Assembly: GCA_965178125.1 (NCBI GenBank)
Contig: OZ237736.1
Location: 1,116,001-1,180,000, forward strand
Direction: 5' to 3'
DNA length: 64,000 nucleotides
Origin: Bilabrum cf. latius
Taxonomy: Eukaryota > Bigyra: Bicosoecida > Bigyra > Bicosoecida
The stretch's first letter is position 1, and every line of letters starts with the position of its first letter. The notes under the pieces are model-generated. The model saw only the letters and a list, made by a program, of their open reading frames with translations, did not search any database and was not told the origin of the DNA. Below, piece after piece: positions 45,003 through 55,784 of the stretch. Position numbers and translations under genes: made by a program.

Positions 45003-48000
45003 ATGGAATCTAAGGAATCCATCGTTCCTTGGCAGGAGGAGCTTGTCAACCATGTACTACGTGTCCACTTCCAAAGACCGGTAAAGGGTCACTACGCGAT
45101 CTAGAATCCGGTGACCGACCCCAATGTGGCAACATCGCAGATGTGTCTTGACCAAATTGTGGTAGAGCGGCTGTCTTCGCTTCAGGACATGCCCAGCGAG
45201 GGCTCCACGTTAAATTTTCTCCTCGCTAGTTTTGCCAGAGCCGTGGAATGCCTCAGCAAACGGCCCTCTGGCTTGGCATTTCGAATGACAAAAGACAAGA
45301 TTGGGGAAGACGAGCTTCGGACTGCTGTTGGTGGCGTATTGAAGGTCCTTGCGCAGTATTGCGCGCTAGTAATGATCGAACCGGAAATCTACGAGAACAG
45401 CATGATCGACGCTCAGAGCAAGCTTCCGCCGCACGGTCACGTAGCTCGATTGCTTGCAACCCACGGTGCACTACCTGGTGACTTCATCAACGTTTTGGTT
45501 AGCGTGCTGCAGGACGACACGCCGGACTTGGATTCGGAAGGTGGCGCAGACGACCTTGCAGCAGAAGAAGACTGCGTGGATTTGAGGACGATAGTCATGC
45601 CCATGGTGCGGCGCCTCATCGCGCAATTGGGAATGTACCAGCGGCGGCAGAAGCGAGGAGCCTTGGCCGCCGATGCTGCCGAGATACTCAGGATGATGGA
45701 CGTAGCAGACCTTGACGAAGACGATGCCGGGCCAGGGGCCGGGGCCGGCGCTTCTTCGCTGGCAGGCGCCGGTTCTGCGAAAGGAATACTGGTCACGCAC
45801 GATGCCTTTGGAAGGCCCTACGGCTGGGACACGTCGCCTGGCATGCGCGGGCTCGTCCACAGCCCGGCGGCGGAGGCTGCAGTGGGCCCATGGTTTGGGG
45901 GACCGGGCGGAAACGAGCCCCTGCCGGCCGACGGGCCAGAGTGTCAGAGGGTCAGCATCACCGACACGAAGACTTTTAGCGGCCCGCTGCGGGCGCTGTC
46001 CATCCTGCTGCAGCATCGGAGCCTGATCGGCATGGTGGCCAGGTCAAGCATGTGGAGGCCGTACGCAGCCAATGCAAGCAAGTCCGCGGGCTCAGACGGT
46101 GATGCTGCTGTAGACCCGAAGCCAGTATCGGGGGTGCGCATCGAGAGGGAGTCGTTTCTCGGCGTGATCCTCGGCCTCGGTCCCAAGAGGGAGGACACCC
46201 GCCAGCTCCAGGCGGACGACGTCTCGAGCATGCAGTCGAGGGAAGCCGAGAGGCAGGCCACGGCCATGCGCGCGCTGATCGCGCAGGTTCGATCGTCGGC
46301 GGGCAGCGCCGCCGCCAGCGAGAGGGTCTCCAGCACACTGAGGACCATGGCCAGAGAGCGGGGCATGGACCAGCGGATGCTCCTGGACCGGATACTGGAC
46401 CACCTCCGCACGGGTGCATCCATCGATGACCTTTTGAGGCCGACTGCGCCGCAGGTGGCTGGCGGCGGCGGGGCAGGCGCAGCAGGTGGGTCTGCGTCGG
46501 ACCCTGCGCTGGACCCTGCTGCAGCTCTTGCTCGTGGTGACCTTGCTGCTGCTCTGGCGCTGGAACCGCAAAGCGACCGCCCCGGGCTCTCTGGGGTGTC
46601 TGCCGGAACGGCAACCGCGTTGCGGGGGTACTATTCCAGCGTACGAAACGGGCTGAAGGCTTACGTCACGTCAGCGGGCGGCATCGTGAAGACGATGATG
46701 AAGAGGGGCGCCAAGGAGGAGGCCTTCTCCTGGATCGCAGACGTGCTAAACGCGAACTCGAGGAGGGGTGGCATGCAGTACACCCATCTCGGTAGGCAGC
46801 CCAAGGAGACGCCCTTTAGCAGCCCAGCTCTTTTGCACAACCTTGCATCCGTGCTCATCGACCTGTGCGAGCCTTTCCTGGACCCCACCAAGAAAATGAC
46901 GACCAGCATCGACCTCCGTTTCATGTCTCGCGTGACCCCGAACGGCATGGGCTCCGGGGCCGGCCGCTTCGATTGCTCCGAGGAGGCGGTGCTCAGCAAG
47001 ATCGTCGCGGAGTCTGCGGTGCCTGCCGACAACGGAGGCGAAGCTGCCGCCGAGTCGGGCAAGGGCAGCTCTGCAGCAGGCTCGTCATCGTCTTCTCGTG
47101 CGGCTCGGGCGGACCGCGTCGGAGACGATCATGCCGTGGACGCGCGCAATCTCTCGCGATAGCAGGCATGGGCGACACGACTGCGGGCCATCGCCAGAGA
47201 GATGGCCGGAGAAGCCGGGCAGGCTGGATCCTCCGACCTTGTGCAGACCGTGGTGCACGCCCCCACCAAGTACACTGGAGCGACCAACTTCTTCTTCCTG
47301 GCCTTGCGTGCGCTGCACCTAGGCCCCGTCTCCTCGATCGCCCGACTGGACAGGGTGGACCGGGAGATTCAGGAAGCCAAGAAGCAGAGGGACAGGCTCA
47401 GCGACACGGTGCGCATGTTTGCCGCCCCGCACCTCGTCAGCCAGCTCAAGGCGCTCAACGACGCAATCACGAGGCTTACCGAGGAGAAGATAGAATTGGA
47501 ATCCTCCCTGCTCGACCCCGCCGAAGTGGACAAGCGCATGCGGTTCTACCGACTCGTCTCTGTGCTGTTGCTGCGGGGCGCGTTGGATCCTGCCTCGCTG
47601 AACTCGCCGCCGTCTGAGTCTGGAGGTGCAGCGGCCAAAAAGGCCAAGGGCAAGGGCGATGATACGGTGCCACTCCCGGTCCCCAAGCTCCCATTGCCGA
47701 TGCCGTCGCCCGTCCTGGCCGGACTGCCGGAGCACATCGTCCAAGACGTGGCAGGTTTTCTGATTTGGTGCGTGCGCACCTTGACTGAGTCTCAGCTGCG
47801 GCAGCAGTCGCTTTCGCTGCATTCTGAATTTGTGGGTTTCTGCGTGGCGTTTGTGGCGTCGCCGCTCCACGTCACCGCAACCCACGTGCGGCACCGGCTC
47901 GTGCAGGCCCTTGAGACGTTTGCGCCGGGCCACTACGACATCGACGCGAGACGGCGGCTGGCGAAGGGCGAGGCGAACTGCGCCGAGCGATTGCACCTGC

Positions 48001-49535
48001 TCAACAGGCACCCGATCTCCCTGAAGAGCCTAGCACCCGCTCTGATTCGGTTCTACCAGGACGCCGAGTCGAGCGGGTCGCACACTTAGTTCTACGACAG
48101 GTTCCGGATGCGAATGTCGGTGGCGAATATCCTCGGATTCGCTCTCCGGTACCACCCGCACAGGGAGGCCCTCACCGATTTCGCAAAGATGTCGTCGTCG
48201 GCGTCGGCGTCTACGTTCAAGCGATTTGCGTCGCACATTTTGAATGATGTCAATCACCACTTCAACGAGATCGAAGAGAACCTGAAGAAGGCATCCGAGT
48301 TGCTAGTCACCAGGGCAGCCGGCATGTGGGAAGCAGCCGACCGAGCAAGCAACACCAAGAGCCTGAAGCAAGCGCTGGGTGTCGCGAAGCATTGGGCGTT
48401 TCACATGCAGCACCAGCTGTTCCTGCTTGCTGACGTATGCGAGTGTGCCCCGCTGGTATTTGGAGCTGGTGACATGGCACCCCGCCTGGCCTAGACCATG
48501 CAGCAGGTGCTGAAGATGCTACATGGCCCTGATAGGGACGTATGCACCACCGCAGAGCCGGGTAGTAAGCCGGCGTTGAACGTGACGTTCACTAGCTTCT
48601 TGTGCGCGCGGTGCATGGCAGCTGTGCATAGGGCCACAGAGGGCATCGATCCGTTCGAGTCGGCCTCTTCGTCGTCGAGTGCTGCACCAAGCGGTGCTGC
48701 TGCCGCTGCTGCTGCTGGTGACGATGATCAACGAGACGATGATGCTATGGGGCCCTCGAGCGGCGCTGGGGGAGATGACGAGGAACAGATGTACACGGCC
48801 GTATCTGCGACCAGCTTTGCAGGGGCGATGGCCCGAGACGACAGGTACTACTCACACGACGTGCTGATGCGTTGCTCGGAGGCTCTGTCCAAGCCGGGCA
48901 CTGCTGCGGCCTGCAAGGGCTACACGACGGACTTTGCCGCTTCGTAGCTGCAGAAACTCGCTGCGCGTGTGTAGGAGGTGCGAGAGCAGGTTGATGATGA
49001 GGAGGGCGACGATGACGATGACGACATTCCTGACGAGTACGAGTGCGAGATGATGTGCAGCCTCATGCAAGACCCCGTCCGTCTGCCCGGTGGGGTTATC
49101 GTAGACCGCTCAAGTATCGAGAGGCACCTTTTGGACTCTGATATGAACCCATACACGCGTGAACCCCTCACCATTTAGGACGTGGAGCCGTTGCCGGAGC
49201 TGAAGGCGGAAATCGAGGCGTACAGGAAGGAGAGGAGGAGGGCGAGGAAGGCGGCGAGGGTGGCGGCGGCGCTCGCTCCCAAGGATGGGGTTTAGGAAGG
49301 GGGGGACAAGTAGGGGCAGGGAGGTGGGGAAGACAGCGGTGGGGCCAGCGGCGCTGCAGCCAGTGACAATAGTGCTACTAGTATCGCTCCGGCTCCAGTT
49401 GACCCCGTCCCTGCTGCCGCTCCAGCAGGTGGTCAGCCCGGCTAGAGCGACGAGCAGGGGATAGCAGCTGAGGTGGCCGATGACGACGCAGAGCTCATGG
49501 AAGCTATCCGCAATAGCTTGGAGCACGACACTTAA
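45003..49535 (+). CDS. UFD2: Ubiquitin conjugation factor E4 (UFD2/UBE4) with C-terminal UIM
   Basis: 1510 aa, one exon. ATG 45003 is preferred because MESKESIVPWQEELVNHVLR matches the family's N-terminal helix; it requires TAG=Gln at 45102. The Ufd2 core runs through about 45100-48950 (for example FYDRFRMRMSVANILGFALR after the TAG at about 48088). The U-box is at residues about 1342-1392 (IPDEYECEMMCSLMQDPV, IVDRSSIERHLL, NPYTREPL), and its last segment continues across TAG 49176. E4 enzymes extend ubiquitin chains on substrates for Cdc48/p97-proteasome degradation. Beyond the U-box is a Gly/Ala-rich linker with several TAGs, then DDDAELMEAIRNSLEHD (residues about 1493-1509), matching a ubiquitin-interacting motif. 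I know of no UIM there in yeast Ufd2 or human UBE4A/B. The stop is TAA 49533-49535. Confidence 0.93.
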
Positions 49536-49755
49536 GTCCCCGAGCCATGGGCGCGCCAGACTGTTCGTAGAGAAAGTTGTGATGAGTGCAGTGATGCGCG
49601 TATGATGGATGCGATCAATCACAGATTGTGTCGAGAATTGGCACCGTTTCACAAGATAATCTCTATCTACCTGTCATCGGTGCGCTGTTTATTCATTAAA
49701 TAGCCCTGGAACTCTGCTCGCGTAACTTTGCGGCAGACCGGCCGGCTGACGTGGC

Positions 49756-51429
49756 ATGCACGCATCTCACTAGTTGTCCTTTGATTCTGATACCTTCCCG
49801 GCATGCTGGGCTATAGCGAGGTTTCTGACTGTTCCAGAAGTGATGTAGCTATCCTCAGCGTCGTCAAAGTTCCGCAAAGTGGTCACAAACGGACTGCATG
49901 ACTACTGGCGGGACAGAACCCAGGCAAGGTTTCATCCTCACGTTGGGCCGAGGATTCTGAAGTCCCCAGACACAGACTGGGTGTCTAGGTTTATCTCAAT
50001 GCACAAGGAGAACTTAATGCCTCGGGGACGCTACACGGCGAGGCACAATCCAATCATGGGAGCGGCACTTGTGCGCCGGCGAGAGTTTGGGCTTGCAGCC
50101 AGGCTGTGGCTAACCGTCGTCAGCAGAGAGAATAGTCGCTTGATTCACAAGTCATCACCATTAGACGTAGACAGGGGAGCGGTGGCGGCTGAAGCGGCGG
50201 CGCCTACACCTGATACCGAGCGCAATCTTGCTGCTGTCACAGCTTCAGGTCCGCCACCCGTCTCGGCCCCTGGCATAGGGGCTCCTACTTCAGTCGACTG
50301 GTCTGGGCTCGACACGGAAGATGGTTTGTTCAGACATCCTGCGGGGTGTTTGTGCTGCGGCGGTGGGATGATCACCCGTCGCGCGTTCGGTGTACCGCTT
50401 GCAGGCACGGCAACGGCAGGCACTCGTGCCCAGATCGACCCAGCGAATCTGTTTGGTGCCTCAGCCAGCTCACGTGGTGACGGTGCTACGCGCTCTAGGG
50501 GTGTCGGTACAGGCAGTCGAGCCACATCGGAAAGGGTGGACGCTGGTGCTGGCGCTGGCACCGCTGCCGGAATGGGATTGTCCGACTCTTTGGATCTTGA
50601 AGCCGGCGAGGCTGCAGCGGGCACCGCTGCGACCCGCGCCCCAGCGCCTACCGGGACAATCTTACCCGGTTCCTTGGCTAATGAAGGGTACACACCTCAG
50701 GATGACGGCGCTGCTGACCCTGGTGCATCTGCTGGTGGAGCCTCTGCCTCTGGCAGAGAAACTTCCGCTGACGTGCCGGCCTCGACAGTCGCAGGATCGA
50801 GCACAGAGAGCAGAGGAGGCGCTGACGGTGTGTCGGCTGAAAGGACACCAGCTGCTACTGGTCCAGATGTTATCGATGCCAGTGCAGGGACAGGGGCAGG
50901 GACAGGGGCAGGGACAGGGGCAGGGACAGGGGCAGGGACAGGGACAGGGGTAGGGGCAGGGGCAGGTGCCAGTGCAGGGACAGGAGCCAGGGCAGGGCGT
51001 CGTGATACCGCCGAGCACTGGCTGGAGGTGCGCGTAGTGGTGCAGAATCCTGGTGGTTGCCACGACCTCCTAATATCTGCGGTGAATGCAAGGGCAGAGC
51101 TGGCGAATGGAGAGGTGAGGCCCATGGTGCCGGTGCGCATGGCGCCAATCGTCGCGGTCAATGGCTAGGCCTGCGACGAGCCGCGGGTCTCGTGCGTCCT
51201 GCGGCCCTACGAGTTCTGCGTGGTGCAGCTATGCATCCCATTTAAGGCAAGTGAGGCCACCAGGGAACCATTTGCGCTAGAGCTGGTGAAATCTGTAACC
51301 CTATACGGTGCGCGTGCGGACGGCATCGGTCGCGGCCTGACTTTGCGTGTGGAGGGGATCGGCGCCGGGGTGTGGAAGCACTACATGTTCATGCCTGGCG
51401 GGTTCATCGGATTTAAGCCGAGCATGTGA
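49756..51429 (+). CDS. F-box-like protein with minisatellite-encoded Gly/Thr/Ala repeat
   Basis: 557 aa, ATG 49756 to TGA 51427. With TAG=Gln at 49771 and 49846, the N-terminus reads FPACWAIARFLTVPEVMQL then SSASSKFRKVVTNGLHDYW. This resembles an F-box helical bundle, which recruits substrates to SCF ubiquitin ligases. I have not verified it by profile. Next follow about 300 residues of low-complexity sequence, including a CLCCGGG cluster and a Gly-Thr/Gly-Ala repeat from a 12-bp minisatellite. The C-terminal about 130 residues look folded and beta-rich (HWLEVRVVVQNPGG, FCVVQLCIPFKASE, LTLRVEGIGAGVWKHYMFMP) and continue across TAG 51166; I do not recognise them. Placement next to UFD2, another ubiquitin gene, may be chance. 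Confidence 0.68.
50887..50966 (+). repeat. 12-bp minisatellite GGGACAGGGGCA
   Basis: Four perfect copies of GGGACAGGGGCA (50887-50934), then about 2-3 degenerate ones, in frame, encode Gly-Thr-Gly-Ala repeats. The G-runs on the coding strand meet the usual pattern for G-quadruplex formation. Copy number is probably variable. Confidence 0.9.
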
Positions 51430-51675
51430 TGTCGGCACAGGGACCATCTTATGTATTGGCGAGTGGCCTGCACAATCTCATTTGCACCTGCACCGCTGTA
51501 GCACACCTGGACGTAAGTAGAACAGCGTGTTTCGTCTTGGGTCCCACCGTCCGCGGCAATGGTTGCGGCAAAACAAGGCTAGGCGATACATGAAGGAGTA
51601 TCTTTGATTGCAAAGGTTGTATAGCTCGACAAGCAAATGAACCGGGGCGGCTTGAAGCGGCCCCGCTCGATCACC

Positions 51676-53056
51676 TCACTTGGCCTCGGCCGCCGCCTCG
51701 AGCTGCGCCATCACGTCATCGTCTGCCGCGTTGTCGTCCAGCGTCAGGCTGCTGAGCGTACCGCTGGCCTTGAATGCCTCGATGAGGGCAGTGGCGCCCT
51801 CGTTGCCGATGCCGCAGCCGGTCAGGTCCAGGCTCTCGATAGTGGAGTTCTCACCCAGCATGGCAGCGAGCGCCAGCGCCCCCTCGTCCCCGCAGTCGCC
51901 GTTTCCTGACAAGTCCAGCTCTACGACTGCCTTGTTGGCCTTGAGGGCCTCTGCCACCTTGCCCATGGCCTCGGAGCCCATGCCGCAGTCGGCCAGGCTC
52001 AGCTCGTAGCAGCCTGTGTTCCCCGCCAGCCCAGCCTCGGCGAAGGCCCCCGCAGCCTCGGCCCCGATGTTGTTGAGCCGCAGCATCTCGATCACCTCGC
52101 TGGCGGCGAAGGCCTCCCCGAAGGCGGTCATTCCCTCCGTCCCGAATTCGTTGTCGCCCAGCACTACGGCCCCACACATCTTGTTGGAGGAAAACATGTC
52201 CGCCAGAGCTGCGAGGCCCTCGTCACCGATCCCGTTCCCGGGCAGGTTGAGTCGCCCCACCAGCTCGTTGTCCTTAAGCGCGCCGGCGATGGCAGAGGCC
52301 CCCTCGTCCCCCAGCCCACACTCGCCGGCCACGACATTTTCCAGGCAGTCGTTTTTTTCGATGAGACCCGCGATGGCGGCCCCTCCTTCCGGTCCCACAT
52401 CGTTGCCAGACACGTCGAACATCCGAAGCTCCGACGCGGCAGAGAGAGCCTCGCACAGCGCGGACAAGCCGTCGGCTGTCATGCCGCAACGCATGGCGAA
52501 GAGACTCATAACATTGTCCGGAGCTCCCTTGATCATCTCGGCCAGTTCCTTGGCGCCTTCATCTCCGATCTCTTGGTCAGAAACGTCGAGGTAGCCGGGC
52601 TGCTCCTGCTCAAAGACCTCTTTTGCTGCTGCTCTCCAGTCTCCTGACTGCGAAAGGAAACCCAACGGTGAAACTAGACGCGTAGTTAAATGATCATCTT
52701 GCACATGTTAAACCAGCTATGGACTGTTCACGCATTATTTTAAGCATTTGAGGTCAGAATCGCAGGTTCTACGCGTCGAGAACGAGCGAACCAGCCGTCT
52801 ACCCCAACAGAATTTCGGCTTGGTTGGTCCTTCCTGACGGATCCAACGCGACAGCGTATCGAATTTTGCAGTATTTTCATGGATGTGTCATACTTGCTAT
52901 CGCCAACCGGTGGAGGAGCGGTATCTTGGCGAGCAGAAGGCAGGCGACAGAATTCCGCAGCAGCCTAGGCTAGGGCATGAATGGAGGGGCCATCGGGTGC
53001 ATGGAACTCAACCCACTGTCAACAAGGAATCAATTGGTTTGCCTCACTTCGGCCAT
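51676..53056 (-). CDS. Leucine-rich-repeat protein (ribonuclease-inhibitor / RNH1 type)
   Basis: About 326 aa. The main exon 51676-52647 begins after the splice acceptor TTCGCAG at 52648-52654. No in-frame ATG lies between that and the TAA at 52708. A 9-nt first exon ATGGCCGAA (53048-53056) followed by GTGAGG would splice in frame to give MAE-SGDWRAAAKEVFEQEQ; this is the best start I can find, but the 400-nt intron is long for this genome. The body is at least nine repeats of about 28 residues with the cap pattern GDEGAxALAxxL (for example NGIGDEGLAALADMF, CGIGNEGATALIEAF). Such proteins are binding scaffolds; the ligand is unknown. The protein is acidic, with few Lys. It has no TAG codon. 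The stop is TGA 51676-51678. 53057-53339 holds nothing recognisable. Confidence 0.78.
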
Positions 53057-53339
53057 AATTTTAGTTTGATGTGCGGCTTGTAAAGTGATGAAGAGTCAAT
53101 GAGATCCGTTCCGGTTCACTGGAGGCATTTTCTTTACCGGTCCTCGATCGGAGCACAGACTCGCAAATGGCCGCGCAGTTCTACCGTGGTCGCCGGCTGC
53201 AAGTGGTACGAAACAGGTTCATCCGTTCCATGTGCCACTGCATTGCGTCCATTCTTTTTGGTTCAGCTCACCTCTTTGCTGGATATCCATCGAACACCAC
53301 AGCGAGCGCTACCAGCTAGCCGCCAGAAATTCGCCTTTC

Positions 53340-55730
53340 TTACCCATCCTCGTCACCTCCTGCACCACCAAGGGAGCCTTCTACCAAGCCGGCATCAGGT
53401 CGGGCAGGCGAGCGTTCGATTGCCTCTGCAGGCTGGCCCGCACCGTCACTCGGTGGCTCAAGGGCGAAGGGCAGCACGCCGTCGGTGGCCTCGAACAGAA
53501 TACCGCGGCCGGCGGCATGCGCGTCGGGCCGGCCAGTCCGCGCGATGAAGTTGCCCTGCTTCTCAGCGAGCTGCTCACAAAGCAAGAATGGTGTCCACGC
53601 GGTCTCGCCTTCTGGAAGCTCCAGGCCATACAACGTCTCGAGGGGAAGACGCTCAGCGAGGTATCGCACTGCAGTGTAGGGCTCCCGAACCTGCGCGAGC
53701 GGGACGATCCCCGACACTTCCTGCAGTGCCCTCTCCGTCTCCATCTGCACCTTGACGGCCTCGGATGGAGGCGGCGGCACTCGGACAGGCACAGCACCGC
53801 TCGCACTGTCCTTTGCACCGGCACCTGCCCCAGAGGCAGGAGCCCCCCTTCCTCCTTTTTCTGGGGCCTTTGCAGACGAATGTATTGCACTAATACTCCG
53901 TGATGATTGATCGATACTCGTGGCGTCATCATCCTCTTCCGGGCCCGCTTGGGTCCCGGCAGGGGCTGCTCCAGGCTTGCTCGCCTCCGCCACATCCACA
54001 CGTGTCGCAGCTGTCGCAGCTGCGTCAGCACCGCAGGCAGCCTCCTTAGGGGCAGCGCCCGATTCGCTGACAACGATGGCATCGCTATCGCTATATGCGT
54101 GGGGGAAGAGCATGCCCGGACAGTCGAGGATCTTGAGGCCATCCACCAGCTCGATCGTCTGGGCTCGTTTCGTGTGGCCAGCCGTGCGAGAGACAGACAC
54201 TCGCTTGGCGCCCGCGAGCGTGTTCACGATGCTGCTCTTGCCCTGATTTGGTTCTCCAATCATGCCTAACACAACGGTGTCGGCTGCCGGTATCCCATGC
54301 GACGTTCTACCGCTGGCTGCCGCATCACTGCATGCACCAGCGCCCGAGGCCTCCCCTGATGGGCCTGGAGCATCCCCTGATGCACCAGGGTCAGCACCGG
54401 CCTCCCGCTCATCTTCATCGGAATCAGAGCACGTCCCCTAAGACTGCCCCCTGTCTCTCTCGCTGGGCCCCCCACCTTTCGTCTTCCCTTTCCTCTTTCC
54501 CTTTCCCTTGCGCCTTCTGCCCTTGCCTTTGCGACGGCGCCTGCCCCCATTATCGCTTGAATCGCTGTCAAAAACCGGCAGAGATGACCTGACACCACTG
54601 TCCGCAGTATTTGCAATCTCTGCAGCCGCAGAGGAGGGAAGTGGCGAGGTGGAGTGGCCCACGCCAGGTAGGTCAAAGGCGCCAGCTTCCGGATCCAGAT
54701 GGCCGTCCAGAGCCCGTTGCAGATCCCTGGCTTCCTAGACGGCATGCTTGCCATACTTTTCCATAAGCATGGCTCGCTTAGCAGAAGTTCCACTCGCCCT
54801 GGAGCCCGCAGCGCCCCGCCCGCCTCCGCGAGCACTCATGACGAGCTGCTCGGCCGCCTCGAGCACTTGCTCGCTGCTCACCTCGGCGGCTTGCAGGAGC
54901 TCCTTGCAACAGTTCCAGCGCGCGGCCAAGTGAAATTCAGAATACGATTTCCTGGCATCGTCAATGTGTCGCCTGCGCGCTGCGAGGCCGGCCTTTTCAG
55001 AAACCCTCTTGCCTGCAGAGCTGAATTGGACCACCCCGCTGGCCTTGGGATACCGGAGTTGCATGTACCGAGACCATCTTGCGGCTAGACACTCTGAAAT
55101 GAGGTCTACCTTTGTCAAGACTATCACGAACGGCTTGCGAAGCGTCTCTGTGACGTATTCGTACAATCTTTCGGAGATGTGCAAATGAGGATGCCTGCAG
55201 TCCACGACCATGCAGATGGCGGTGCTGTGCTCCAGGACGTGGCGCAGCTGAGACCACACCTACGGATTGTGCTCGAACGCGTTGAGCTGCTCCGGGCGAT
55301 ACCTTGAGTACACCCTGTCGATGTATGTTTTGAACACGTCAGCACCGTCTTCAGCTAGCCCCAGCGCCGACTTCGCCATGCCGCCGGACACACGCGCGGT
55401 AGCAGGCATGTCTAACTCGGTTGATGAAAAAGCTTCGAATCGATGCGATTCTATTCTTGGCCCTCTGTAGATGGGCAGGTTGGCCCGCCTCTTTCTTAGA
55501 GCGACCGCCTCGTCTGATTCTCGGACTACCACAGTCGACCAGCGATTTTCGACCCCCGATTTGCCCAAGCTTGTTCTTAATGCTACATCCTGTCCTCCGA
55601 GGGATGCATGCGGCAGTTTCCGTCCGTCATGTTGCGGATCGTCCGACGCCGCCGCCTTCCTAGCTCGTTTCTGCTTCAAATACTCCTTTTTGGCCTTCCC
55701 AGAGAATGGTTTCCGCCTTGTCTGAGGCAT
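53340..55730 (-). CDS. GNL1: GNL1-like circularly permuted GTPase (YlqF/YawG family)
   Basis: 796 aa, one exon, ATG 55728-55730, stop TAA 53340-53342. The N-terminus QTRRKPFSGKAKKEYLKQKR is the GNL1/MMR1 hallmark, and RPEQLNAFEHNP-Q-VWSQLRHVLE follows (TAG 55260). G motifs are permuted: G4 VLTKVDLI (about residue 205) comes before G1 GEPNQGKSS (about residue 490), G2 GHTKRAQT and G3 DCPGM. VREPYTAVRYLAER after the G domain is also typical. Relatives act in ribosome biogenesis. Two features are odd: the P-loop has Gln (CAG codon, not TAG) where GxPNVGKS normally has Val, and long insertions split the domain. One insert is a Lys/Arg/Gly repeat (about 54480-54560), another an Ala/Ser-rich block (about 53770-54060). 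Other TAGs are at 54735 and 54438. Confidence 0.9.
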
Positions 55731-55784
55731 CTCAGTGTGTGCGGAGAATTTTGTTCCCCCGTTTTGTAGTTTCAATGTTTCTCA
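55731..55784. promoter_or_regulatory. Very short divergent region, GNL1 / AADC
   Basis: Only 54 bp separate the GNL1 ATG from the first possible ATG of the decarboxylase gene (144 bp if that gene starts at 55875). The two promoters must overlap each other or the coding ends. Position-based inference only. Confidence 0.4.
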
